From Chloroflexota bacterium (GTDB taxonomy: Bacteria; Chloroflexota; Anaerolineae; Caldilineales; Caldilineaceae), in assembly GCA_016861025.1 (NCBI GenBank), contig BOKO01000021.1, forward strand, positions 48,391-112,390: 64,000 nucleotides of DNA, written 5' to 3'. A program made the translations under genes and the position numbers. Within the stretch, counting starts at the first letter, position 1, and every line of letters begins with the position of its first letter. Shown one piece after another: positions 38,906-47,986 of this stretch. The notes below the pieces were generated by a model. It was given only the letters and a program-made list of their open reading frames with translations, had not been told where the DNA came from and searched no databases.

Positions 38906-40785
38906 GCGAAGCAGGTGTGCGTTTTGTCAGTATTTGGATGATGCTGACCATAGTTGCCATCGCTTTGGGGGCACTCAGCCTGCATTCTCAAAGCGTCAGC
39001 GCTCAGGAAACCGGCTTTTCGCTGCGGATGTATGGTAATGGCGTCAGAGCACCCGGCCAGGATCGTGTGCTGATTCCGATCGATAACCCCGAGCGACCGG
39101 CGGACATCGGCGCTACAGATTTCACCATTGAGTTTTGGATCAGAGCGCTGCCCGATGCGAATCGTGGTGTTGCGCGCTGCAACGAAAATGATGGGTGGAT
39201 CTATGGCAACGTAGTGGTTGATCGCGACATTTATGGCGGCGGCGACTACGGTGATTTTGGCGTCTCGATTGGCGATGGGCGGATTGTGTTTGGCGTCTCG
39301 GTTGGCAACAATGGAACCTCTTTGTGTAGCAACCAGCGGATCGATGATGGTGAATGGCATCATGTTGCCGCTACGCGCAGGCTGGATGGCGCCATGCAGT
39401 TGTTCATCAACGGCGCCTCAGCCGGTTCGACGCAGGGAGCGCCAGGGAATGCCAGCTATCGCAACAATCGTTCGACGAGTTACCCTGCTGATCCGTTTAT
39501 TGTGCTTGGTGCAGAGAAACATGACGCAGGCGCTGAGTATCCTTCTTTCAACGGTTGGATCGATGAGCTGCGTCTCTCGAACGCGGTGCGCTATTCCGTT
39601 GGATTTGTAAGACCGGCGGCGCCTTTTGTGGCCGACAGTCAGACCGTTGCGCTGTACCATTTTGATGAAGGACCGGCGGGTGCATGCACAGGTGTGATCC
39701 GCGATTCGTCCGGCGCAACTGGTGGGCCAAGCGATGGACAGTGCGTTTTTGGAGGCTCCCCCGCTGGGCCAGAGTATGTGACCGACACCCCATTCACCGG
39801 AGGCTCGATGCCAACGGCTACGCCAACCGGCGTTGCAACGGCAACCAACACACCGGCTCCGCCCACAGCGACAAATACGGCGACAGCCACGGCGAGCAAC
39901 ACGCCTGCTCCACCGACGGCGACGAACACGGCGACAGCCACAGCAAGCAACACACCGGCTCCACCCACAGCGACGAACACGGCGACAGCCACGGCGAGCA
40001 ACACGCCTGCTCCACCGACGGCGACGAACACGGCGACAGCCACGGCGAGCAACACGCCTGCTCCACCGACGGCGACGAACACGGCGACGGCCACGGCGAG
40101 CAACACGCCGACTCCACCGACGGCGACGAACACGGCGACAGCCACGGCGAGCAACACGCCGACTCCACCGACGGCGACGAACACGGCGACGGCCACGGCG
40201 ACCAACACGCCAGTTCCACCGACGGCGACGAACACGGCGACAGCCACGGCGAGCAACACGCCAGTTCCACCGACGGCGACGAACACGGCGACAGCCACGG
40301 CGAGCAACACGCCAGTTCCACCGACGGCGACGAGTGCAGCAACGAATACGCCGACTTTACCAACGGCCACAGGAACGAGTACGTGGGTTTCACCAACAGC
40401 GACGGCTACTGCAAGTTACACGCCATCCCCGCAGCCGACAGCGACGAGCACAATGACAGCTACTGCCACCGACACACCGATCCCGCCGACTGCGACGAAT
40501 ACTGTAATTCCGACGCTAACCTCTATTCCCACCGTGACTGACACACCCACGCCTCTTTCGAGCGAGACAATCCCGATGACCCCAACAGAAACGCCGGTTG
40601 GCTCGGCCACGGACGAAATCACGCCTACGCTGACTCCGACGTTGTCGCCCTGCCCAACAGTGATAGCTACGCCTGTGGCGACCCCCGATGAAACGCCTGT
40701 CGAGGAACCAGTCTTTGATGTATTGTGGTCATTCTTCTTTCCATTGATTCTGCACGAAGATCCATGCGCCGGCATCACGAGGTAG
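38902..40785 (+). CDS. Secreted LamG protein with long Thr/Pro/Ala repeat stalk
   Basis: 627 residues with a signal peptide (about 1-35, ending SVSAQE). A LamG-type domain (about 40-300) shows FTIEFWIRALP, DGEWHHVAATRRLDG, LFINGASAGS and GWIDELRLSNAVRYS. About 300 residues of low-complexity stalk follow, with nine tandem PPTATNTATATASNTPx units. The C-terminus has a hydrophobic FFFPLI segment and ends CAGITR, a variant of the LP-type tail of nearby secreted proteins. ATG 38902 overlaps the hydrolase stop; an upstream in-frame ATG at 38881 lies inside the hydrolase gene. Probably a surface protein whose LamG head is displayed on a likely glycosylated stalk. Confidence 0.75.
   Translation: MSEAGVRFVSIWMMLTIVAIALGALSLHSQSVSAQETGFSLRMYGNGVRAPGQDRVLIPIDNPERPADIGATDFTIEFWIRALPDANRGVARCNENDGWIYGNVVVDRDIYGGGDYGDFGVSIGDGRIVFGVSVGNNGTSLCSNQRIDDGEWHHVAATRRLDGAMQLFINGASAGSTQGAPGNASYRNNRSTSYPADPFIVLGAEKHDAGAEYPSFNGWIDELRLSNAVRYSVGFVRPAAPFVADSQTVALYHFDEGPAGACTGVIRDSSGATGGPSDGQCVFGGSPAGPEYVTDTPFTGGSMPTATPTGVATATNTPAPPTATNTATATASNTPAPPTATNTATATASNTPAPPTATNTATATASNTPAPPTATNTATATASNTPAPPTATNTATATASNTPTPPTATNTATATASNTPTPPTATNTATATATNTPVPPTATNTATATASNTPVPPTATNTATATASNTPVPPTATSAATNTPTLPTATGTSTWVSPTATATASYTPSPQPTATSTMTATATDTPIPPTATNTVIPTLTSIPTVTDTPTPLSSETIPMTPTETPVGSATDEITPTLTPTLSPCPTVIATPVATPDETPVEEPVFDVLWSFFFPLILHEDPCAGITR
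39859..40317 (+). repeat. Nine tandem 51-bp coding repeats
   Basis: Nine exact-length 51-base units encode PPTATNTATATA(S/T)NTP(A/T/V). They differ by a few third-position changes, and the variable last residue runs A, A, A, A, T, T, V, V, V, so neighbouring copies are most alike. This indicates recent growth by slippage or unequal crossing-over. Confidence 0.9.
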
Positions 40786-40808
40786 GCGGCAACCACCCTT
40801 TTCGTACA

Positions 40809-42788
40809 ATGCTCACGCGGCGCGATGCGCTGAAACTGGCAATCGCGGCCGGGCTTATAGGCGCACCGGTTGCCGCCGGTGGGCGCCTGCTGCTAGAAAG
40901 CAACGGACATCGGTTTCCCAACGCCGCGACTCTGGTCACTGTTGAATCTGGGCAAGACGAGAATTCTCCGTTGCTGATTCTTGCGCCCGATGAGACAGCC
41001 CACGGAGTCTGGCAAGAGGTGCTACGCGTGGAAGGATTGCCGTATGCGCGCGCGCGTCTGCTGGCGGAGCTTACCCTGGCTGACCTGGATTTTGCTGGCG
41101 TCGCCATTGTGCTTCCCGGCGAGATTGCGACCGATCGCATCGAGCTGTTGCGGGACTTCGTTGAGGCAGGCGGTGGGTTGATCGCCATTCAGCCCACCGC
41201 AAACCTTGCCGCACTTTGTGGGTTGTCCTGGCGTGAACGCATCACCGACGATGGCTACCTGCGCACGCAGCCTGGCGCGGCGGGCGTCGGCGGGATCAGC
41301 GGCGAGGCAATGCAGTTTCATGCACCGCTGCGCCATTATCAACTCGACGGCGCAGAAGTTGTCGCCTATTTGTGCAGTCGTGACGGCATCGCAACAGAGA
41401 CCCCAGCGGTGACCCATCATCGCGTTGGGCGTGGTGGGGTGGCAACCTGGTGCTACGACCTCGCCGCCAGCGTGGTGCGCACGCGCCAGGGGCCGGCTGA
41501 ACGCGCCAATCTCGAAGCCGATGGCATTGAGGGTGTGCGCGCCGTTGATATGTTTGTGGGGTTTGTCGATCTGGATCGCATCCACCTCCCACAGGCTGAT
41601 GAGCAGCAACGGTTGCTGGTCAATTTGCTCAATGCAGTCAGCAGGACGCCGCTGCCACGGCTCTGGTATTTTCCTAAAAATGCAGACAGCGTGCTTATCT
41701 GCACTGGCGACTCACACAATAACCCGGCGCCAACGGTGGATGAGGTGTTGCACCGCGTCGAACGCTTTGGCGGAACGATGACCGTCTATTACACGCCGCC
41801 GCCGACCAGTACTGTGCGCCGCGCCATGCGCCGTGTGCGCGATTGGCTCGACGCACAGCCGATTGCGGGCGACCTCATGCCGCCGACCGACGTCGTTACA
41901 CCCTATCACGCCGACGCGTGGCGAGCGCGCGGCCATGAATTTGCCCTGCATCCCTATGTCGAAGAGGGGTTAGAGGCTGGCTGGGCGCAATACTGGCGCC
42001 AGTTCACCGGTCTTGGCTATGGCGTGTTCGAGACGACGCGCACCCATCGCGTGCTCTGGCACGGCTGGACCGACACACCCCATGTGCAGGCGGGTTACGG
42101 TGTGCGTATGAACCTCGACTATTATCATGTCGGGCCGACGTTTCGGCGTGCGGATGGTTCGTGGGCGTTTGGTCACTTCACCGGCAGCGGATTACCCATG
42201 CGTTTTGTCGATGTGGATGGCAGGGTGCTTGATATCTGGCAGCAAAACACCCATCTCGTCGACGAGCAAATGATCGACATGCCTTGGGAAGCAAATTTCG
42301 TAGGTTTTTCACCAGATGCGGCAATTGAGTTCGCCGACCATCTGATTCGCGGCGCTGTATCCGGCGCTTATGCTGCACTCGGTGCACAATTTCATCTTGA
42401 CCCGTTTGCCGTGCCTGGACCATGGACAACTGGAGCGGAGGTCTATCTAGATGGTGTGCTGAAAAGTTGCCAGACGCACGGCGTTCCAGTGTTGGCGGCG
42501 CAGCATTGGCTTGACTTTACGCGTGCACGCTCCGCTATACGATTTGATGGATTTCATTTTGCGGCAGAGCCAGGGTCGGCTCATTTCGCCGTTCATGTCG
42601 ATGCCCCTGACATTGATGTCATTCTATTGATCCCCAGCCAAAATCAAGCATCGCGATTGACAGATTTGCAAGCCAACCGTAAGCAAATTCCAATCCAGAA
42701 CCGCATAGTGGGTGATACACTGTATGCAATTGTTTCACTTGATGACGATGAGACGGAGATCGATGCGCAATACAGACTGCCCGATTGA
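40809..42788 (+). CDS. Tat-exported polysaccharide-deacetylase-like protein
   Basis: About 659 residues beginning MLTRRDALKLAIAAGLIG, a twin-arginine signal (RRDxLK). Residues about 30-270 resemble a ThuA/glutamine-amidotransferase-like Rossmann domain (VVLPGE-type strand, GGGLIAIQPTANLAALCG). Residues about 290-600 show a deacetylase-like barrel: SVLICTGDSHNN (acidic motif), GGTMTVYYTPP, RARGHEFALHPYVEEG and HRVLWHGWTD. These are His/Asp positions typical of NodB-like metal sites. It probably deacetylates or cleaves an extracellular glycan. An upstream in-frame frame from 40725 overlaps the previous gene. ATG 40809 starts directly before the Tat motif but lacks a good ribosome site. Confidence 0.7.
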   Translation: MLTRRDALKLAIAAGLIGAPVAAGGRLLLESNGHRFPNAATLVTVESGQDENSPLLILAPDETAHGVWQEVLRVEGLPYARARLLAELTLADLDFAGVAIVLPGEIATDRIELLRDFVEAGGGLIAIQPTANLAALCGLSWRERITDDGYLRTQPGAAGVGGISGEAMQFHAPLRHYQLDGAEVVAYLCSRDGIATETPAVTHHRVGRGGVATWCYDLAASVVRTRQGPAERANLEADGIEGVRAVDMFVGFVDLDRIHLPQADEQQRLLVNLLNAVSRTPLPRLWYFPKNADSVLICTGDSHNNPAPTVDEVLHRVERFGGTMTVYYTPPPTSTVRRAMRRVRDWLDAQPIAGDLMPPTDVVTPYHADAWRARGHEFALHPYVEEGLEAGWAQYWRQFTGLGYGVFETTRTHRVLWHGWTDTPHVQAGYGVRMNLDYYHVGPTFRRADGSWAFGHFTGSGLPMRFVDVDGRVLDIWQQNTHLVDEQMIDMPWEANFVGFSPDAAIEFADHLIRGAVSGAYAALGAQFHLDPFAVPGPWTTGAEVYLDGVLKSCQTHGVPVLAAQHWLDFTRARSAIRFDGFHFAAEPGSAHFAVHVDAPDIDVILLIPSQNQASRLTDLQANRKQIPIQNRIVGDTLYAIVSLDDDETEIDAQYRLPD

Positions 42789-42810
42789 TTGAGAGTTGAT
42801 GGACATCGAT

Positions 42811-42835
42811 CTCAACCAGGTTGAGCCGTTTCTTT
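42811..42835 (+). terminator. Weak terminator-like hairpin
   Basis: CTCAAC and GTTGAG pair around CAG (six base pairs), followed by CCGTTTCTTT. It lies 23 bases after the stop of the Tat-exported gene and before the PKD-repeat gene. Confidence 0.4.
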
Positions 42836-42881
42836 AAGCAGTGAACCGATGATTGAGATGTGAAAGGGTTAGCAGAGCTGT

Positions 42882-45800
42882 ATGCGAGAAAGACGTAAAA
42901 CCCCATACCGCCTTGCATATATCGCAGTGACCAGCGCAATTGCGCTGGTTTTGTTGTCGGCGTTGGTTGTGGCGCTGCTGTTGCCGTATCGAGCCGCCCT
43001 GGCGCAAAGCGCGCCGACCGGAACGATTTCACAGGATACAGCCGCGCACTTCGGGGGCGCCTGCGCTGTCCTGACCGACACAATCGTAAGCACCGCCAAC
43101 GGTGGCGAGATTCGGCTGCGTGCAACGGTGGAGGATTATTTTGATGGGGATGAGATTGATGCAAGTCAGTGGATCACTGGTGCTGCAAACACCGCCTTTC
43201 CTGACGAAGCACCAATTGTTGCAAATGGCGTGTTGTCGCTGTCAGGTAGTTATCTACTTTCGCAGATAGTGTTTAGCGAGACGACGCCGACACGCTTCTT
43301 TGAAGCAAGTGCGCGGTTTGCCTCAGATATCAGGCCTAATGACGCCGATATTGGTTTCTACCGGGGTGCACCGCCGCTTCAAGTGGTACAGCCTGATCCC
43401 AGTTCGATTCGGTTGTTTATCTCGCAGCCAGCCAACTTTAGTTCGCAGCCGGATGTGGCGCGGTTGCTTTATGTACGCTCTCGGGATGGCGACTCGTCGA
43501 TTCCTTTGTTTGATACTGCAGTTGATAACTGGAGCGGAGATTTCAATGCTCAACGTGCTGCTCTGGCTCAAGATCGCGTCTACCGCATTGAGTGGAACAG
43601 CAGCGAAACATGGTACTTGATTGACGCGTCTCCGATAATTTCTTATGCAGCCGACATCGAGTGGACAGATGATGGTGGTGGTGGTTTTGTTAATGTTCCT
43701 CTTCCGCATACCGGTGTATCGACACGCACCACGTATGTTTTACTGTATGCGCAGAATCCAGTTTATTTTGGCGATGACTATAGTCCACTGATTGTGGACT
43801 GGGTTCGCGCTGGTCGATATCCATCGAGCGGCGTTTACACTTCCTGTACACAGGATGCCGGTCAAATCGTCAACTGGTCACAGTCCACGCTCACTGCGAC
43901 GTTACCCACAAGCACCGGCGTCGTCCTGGCGACGCGCACCTCACTTGATGGCGTCTCCTGGTCGCCGTGGTCAGATGCTGCGGGCAGTATCATCAGCGGG
44001 ACAGCCACGTTGACGCCAACCAGCCCAAGCGGCCGTTATCTACAATACCGCCTGACGCTTTCCAGCAGCGATCCGCTCAACTCGCCAGAGGTGAGCGCAC
44101 TTGACTTCTCATACTTTGGCGCCGCCTCGATTGTGGTTGCTCCTGCTTCTGCAACGTTAAATCCAGGCGCTGCGCAACAGTTCACCGCTGAGGTGCGCGA
44201 CAGCCGCAACAGTGTCGTCGCCAGTGCACCGGTCACGTGGAGCGTGACGGCTGGCGGCGGCGTCATTGACAATAGCGGCTTGTTCACCGCCGGGCTGCCA
44301 GCGGGTGTTTTCACCAATACGGTCACAGCCAGCACAGAAAACAACGTAACTGGCGCAGCGACAGCGATCGTGGTCGATTTACCGCCTGTGGCTAACATCG
44401 GTGGGCCATATACAGGCGTGGAAGGTCAGGCCGTGGAACTGGATGCCAGCAACAGCAGCGATCCGAACGGTGGTTCTGTCACGTATGCGTGGGATCTGAC
44501 GGGCAACGGCGAGTACAACGATGCGACGGGGGCGACGCCCTCTTATACCTGGCTGGACAATGGGGAATATCCGATCTCCTTGCTTGTCACTGACAGTGCG
44601 GGTTTAACCAACACGGCTACGACGACAGTCACGATTGCCAACGTCGATCCGCAGATCATTTCCATTGATCGCAACACGCCAGTGCGCCGCGGTCAACTGG
44701 TGACTGTCACGGTCAATGCCAGCGATGCACCCAGCGACACACTCAGCTACTCGTTCGACTGGACGAGCAACAATACGTTTGATGTCGAGAATTCGCTATC
44801 GAACACAGCGGTGACGAGCTATACGGCTACCGGTCTGTACACAGTCACCGTACGCGTCGCCGATGATGACGGCGGCGTGGTGACGGGAACGACAACGGTG
44901 ACGGTGACGCCGCAGGTGCTGAGCGCCAGCGCCACGAACAACGGGCCGGTGCGTCGAGGACAGAACGCCACGGTGAGCGTGAATGCGACGCAGGAGTTGA
45001 CGGATGCGCTGTTCTACTCGTTCGACTGGACAAGCGACGGGACTTACGACGTGGTGGATCAGGCGTCGAACAGTGCGGCGGTGATCTATGCAGAGACCGG
45101 CGTCTACACGGTGACGGTGCGCGTGCGGGATAGCGACGGCGGTGTGGCGACGACGACGACGGCTATCACGGTGACGCCGCAGGTGTTGAGCGCCAGCGCC
45201 ACGAACAGCGGGCCGGTGCGTCGCGGACAGGACGCCACAGTGAGCGTGAATGCGACGCAGGAACTGAGCGATACGCTGACCTATGGCTTTGACTTCGACA
45301 ACAACGGCGTCTACGAGGTCACATCGCCGACGCCAACGGCAGTGGTGAGCTACACAACGACCGGGCCAAAGACGGTGAACGTGCGCGTGACCGACGGTGA
45401 TGGCGGTGTGGCGACGACGACGACGACCATCACGGTGACGCCGCAGGTGCTGAGCGCCAGCGCCACGAACAGCGGGCCTGTGCGTCGCGGGCAGAACGCC
45501 ACGGTGAGCGTGAATGCGACGCAGGAGTTGACGGATGCGCTGCGCTACTCGTTCGACTGGACAAGCGACGGAGTCTACGACGTGGTGGATCAGGCGTCGA
45601 GCAGTGCGGCGGTGAGCTATGCAGAGACCGGCGTCTACACGGTGACGGTGCGCGTGCGAGACAGCGACGGCGGTGTGGCGACGACGACGACGGCCATCAC
45701 GGTGACGCCGCAGGTGCTGAGCGCCAGCGCCACGAACAGCGGGCCGGTGCGTCGCGGGCAGGACGCCACGGTGAGCGTAAATGCGACGCAGGAGTTGACG

Positions 45801-47897
45801 GATGCGCTGCTCTATGGCTTTGACTTCGACAACAACGGCATCTACGAGGTCACATCGCCGACGCCAACGGCAGCGATGAGCTACACAACGACCGGACCAA
45901 AGACGGTGAACGTGCGCGTGACCGACGGTGACGGCGGCGAGGCGACGACGACAACGACCATCACGGTGACGTCGCAGGTGCTGAGCGCCAGCGCCACGAA
46001 CAGCGGGCCTGTGCGTCGCGGGCAGAACGCCACGGTGAGCGTAAATGCGACGCAGGAGTTGACGGATGCGCTGCTCTATGGCTTTGACTTCGACAACAAT
46101 GGCGTCTATGAGGTCACATCGCCGACGCCAACGGCAGTGGTGAGCTACACAACGACCGGGCCAAAGACGGTGACGGTGCGCGTGACCGACAGCGATGGCG
46201 GCGAGGCGACGACGACAACGACCATCACGGTGACGTCGCAGGTGTTGAGCGCCAGCGCCACGAACAGCGGGCCTGTGCGTCGCGGGCAGAACGCCACGGT
46301 GAGTGTGAATGCGACGCAGGAGTTGACGGATGCGCTGCTCTATGGCTTTGATTTCGACAACAACGGCGTCTACGAGGTCACATCGCCGACGCCAACGGCA
46401 GTGGTGAGCTACACAACGACCGGACCAAAGACGGTGAACGTGCGCGTGACCGACAGCGATGGCGGTGTGGCGACGACGACAACGACCATCACGGTGACGC
46501 CGCAGATATTGAGCGCCAGCGCCACGAACAGCGGGCCTGTGCGTCGCGGACAGAACGCCACAGTGACGGTAAGCGCGACGCAGGAACTGAGCGATGCGCT
46601 GACCTATGGCTTCGACTTTGACAACAACGGTGTATTTGAGATCGTACAGGCGGAGAACAGCGCGGCAGCCAGTTTTGCGAGCACAGGCTTCAAAACAGTT
46701 GGCTTTGGCGTGACCGACGGCAATGGCGCCGTTGTGACAGGAACCACCGACATCGTTGTGACGCCGCAGCTTCTGATAATTAGCGCCGTGAGCAATAGTG
46801 GCCCTGTCTTGCGTAACCAACCGGTGACAGTGATCGTCACAGCCACGCAGGAGTTGAGCGATCTGCTGACCTACTCGTTCGATTGGAACAACGACGGCAT
46901 TTACGAGGTCGTGGATCAGTTCAACACCAGCGCAGTGACCAGCTATCCGACGGCTGGGGACAAGACAGTACGCGTGCGCGTGCGCGACGCTGATGGCGGC
47001 GAAGCGGTCGCCACGACAACGATCACGGTCAACGCACAGGCCATCCAGATCACGTCCGTGACCAACGACGCGCCAAAGCGGCGTGGACAGCAGGTCACCG
47101 TCGCGGTTATAGCGACGCAGGAGTTGACGGACACGCTGCTCTACTCGTTCAACTGGAACAACGATGGCGTTTACGAAGTGATCGATCAGCTCGGCAGCAG
47201 CGCCTCGACGCAATATGCATCGACGGGTGAAAAGACGGTGCGCGTGCGTGTGCGCGATGCACAGAACAGCGAAGCTGTGGCGACGACAACGCTGCTGATT
47301 ACGCCCCAGAATCTTGGCGCCGCAGCGTCGAATAATGGGCCTGTGCGCCGCGGTCAGACCGCCACTGTGACGGTGACAGCGACGCAAGAATTGAACGACG
47401 CGCTGCGTTACTCGTTCGATTGGAACAACGACGGCGCGTATGATGTCGTCGATCAGCCTGGCAGCAGCGCCTCGACGCAATATGCATCGGTCGGTGAAAA
47501 GACTGTACGGGTGCGTGTGATCGATGGTGATGGCGGCGAGGCGGCCACTATGACCACGATCACGGTCGAGCCGCAAAACCTGTCGATTGTCTCGGTGACG
47601 CACAGTGGCTCGGTTATCGTGGGTGATTCGGTGCTCGTGACGGTGAATGCTGTGCAGGAGCTTGATGATCCGCTCTTCTATTCGTTCGACTGGGATAACG
47701 ACGGCTCCTATGACGTGATCGACCAGCCGCTCAATAGTGCGTCCACCAGCTATGCTACTGCTGGTGACAAGGTTGTTGGCGTGCGCGTCACTGATGGCAA
47801 GGGCGCAGAAGCAATCGGCGTGACCACGATCGAGGTGACTGAAGATCCTGGCGGCGCCTACAGCAACCTCATCTTCCTGCCGATTGTGAATCGGTAA
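42882..47897 (+). CDS. Giant secreted protein with novel domain, Ig-like, PKD and twelve repeat domains
   Basis: 1671 residues with a signal peptide (about 1-42, RAALAQSA). Residues about 49-415 are a third copy of the GGExRLxATxEDYF domain found twice in the 34171 gene. Residues about 418-500 form a Big2-like domain (ATLNPGAAQQFTAEVRD). About 503-590 form a PKD domain (PVANIGGPYTGVEGQAVELDAS). Twelve PKD/Ig-like repeats of 88-89 residues follow, mostly starting SGPVRRGQ and containing YSFDW or YGFDF and VRVxDxDGG. The tail is IFLPIVNR. It is probably an extended surface fibre or adhesin anchored at the C-terminus. A strong terminator follows directly. Confidence 0.8.
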   Translation: MRERRKTPYRLAYIAVTSAIALVLLSALVVALLLPYRAALAQSAPTGTISQDTAAHFGGACAVLTDTIVSTANGGEIRLRATVEDYFDGDEIDASQWITGAANTAFPDEAPIVANGVLSLSGSYLLSQIVFSETTPTRFFEASARFASDIRPNDADIGFYRGAPPLQVVQPDPSSIRLFISQPANFSSQPDVARLLYVRSRDGDSSIPLFDTAVDNWSGDFNAQRAALAQDRVYRIEWNSSETWYLIDASPIISYAADIEWTDDGGGGFVNVPLPHTGVSTRTTYVLLYAQNPVYFGDDYSPLIVDWVRAGRYPSSGVYTSCTQDAGQIVNWSQSTLTATLPTSTGVVLATRTSLDGVSWSPWSDAAGSIISGTATLTPTSPSGRYLQYRLTLSSSDPLNSPEVSALDFSYFGAASIVVAPASATLNPGAAQQFTAEVRDSRNSVVASAPVTWSVTAGGGVIDNSGLFTAGLPAGVFTNTVTASTENNVTGAATAIVVDLPPVANIGGPYTGVEGQAVELDASNSSDPNGGSVTYAWDLTGNGEYNDATGATPSYTWLDNGEYPISLLVTDSAGLTNTATTTVTIANVDPQIISIDRNTPVRRGQLVTVTVNASDAPSDTLSYSFDWTSNNTFDVENSLSNTAVTSYTATGLYTVTVRVADDDGGVVTGTTTVTVTPQVLSASATNNGPVRRGQNATVSVNATQELTDALFYSFDWTSDGTYDVVDQASNSAAVIYAETGVYTVTVRVRDSDGGVATTTTAITVTPQVLSASATNSGPVRRGQDATVSVNATQELSDTLTYGFDFDNNGVYEVTSPTPTAVVSYTTTGPKTVNVRVTDGDGGVATTTTTITVTPQVLSASATNSGPVRRGQNATVSVNATQELTDALRYSFDWTSDGVYDVVDQASSSAAVSYAETGVYTVTVRVRDSDGGVATTTTAITVTPQVLSASATNSGPVRRGQDATVSVNATQELTDALLYGFDFDNNGIYEVTSPTPTAAMSYTTTGPKTVNVRVTDGDGGEATTTTTITVTSQVLSASATNSGPVRRGQNATVSVNATQELTDALLYGFDFDNNGVYEVTSPTPTAVVSYTTTGPKTVTVRVTDSDGGEATTTTTITVTSQVLSASATNSGPVRRGQNATVSVNATQELTDALLYGFDFDNNGVYEVTSPTPTAVVSYTTTGPKTVNVRVTDSDGGVATTTTTITVTPQILSASATNSGPVRRGQNATVTVSATQELSDALTYGFDFDNNGVFEIVQAENSAAASFASTGFKTVGFGVTDGNGAVVTGTTDIVVTPQLLIISAVSNSGPVLRNQPVTVIVTATQELSDLLTYSFDWNNDGIYEVVDQFNTSAVTSYPTAGDKTVRVRVRDADGGEAVATTTITVNAQAIQITSVTNDAPKRRGQQVTVAVIATQELTDTLLYSFNWNNDGVYEVIDQLGSSASTQYASTGEKTVRVRVRDAQNSEAVATTTLLITPQNLGAAASNNGPVRRGQTATVTVTATQELNDALRYSFDWNNDGAYDVVDQPGSSASTQYASVGEKTVRVRVIDGDGGEAATMTTITVEPQNLSIVSVTHSGSVIVGDSVLVTVNAVQELDDPLFYSFDWDNDGSYDVIDQPLNSASTSYATAGDKVVGVRVTDGKGAEAIGVTTIEVTEDPGGAYSNLIFLPIVNR
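44916..46769 (+). repeat. Near-identical 264/267-bp coding repeats
   Basis: Seven adjacent units start at 44916, 45183, 45447, 45714, 45978, 46242 and 46506. They come as two types: 267 bases (YSFDW...VVDQAS) and 264 bases (YGFDFDNNGVYEVTSPTPTA), in the order A-B-A-B-B-B-B. Long stretches are nearly identical between copies, and the last unit diverges in its second half. Confidence 0.85.
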
Positions 47898-47914
47898 GTC
47901 GGTTGTAATCATCC

Positions 47915-47959
47915 ATGTCATCTTTTGGAGGCTTTCGGCTTTCCAAAAGATGACATTTT
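47915..47959 (+). terminator. Intrinsic terminator after the PKD-repeat gene
   Basis: Bases 47915-47929 pair perfectly with 47942-47956 (15 base pairs), with a 12-base loop and TTTT at 47956-47959. It begins 18 bases after the stop codon. Confidence 0.8.
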
Positions 47960-47986
47960 GATGTAAGAGTTAATAACCTAAAGAAC

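Noticed and set aside
39859..40317. Regular repeats that look CRISPR-like at first sight
   Set aside because: Units are in frame, contiguous without spacers, and encode a Thr/Pro stalk.
44796..47921. A 1041-codon open frame on the - strand
   Set aside because: It is the antisense of the PKD-repeat gene. Its translation is His/Arg-rich and repetitive only because the coding strand is, and it has no family motifs.
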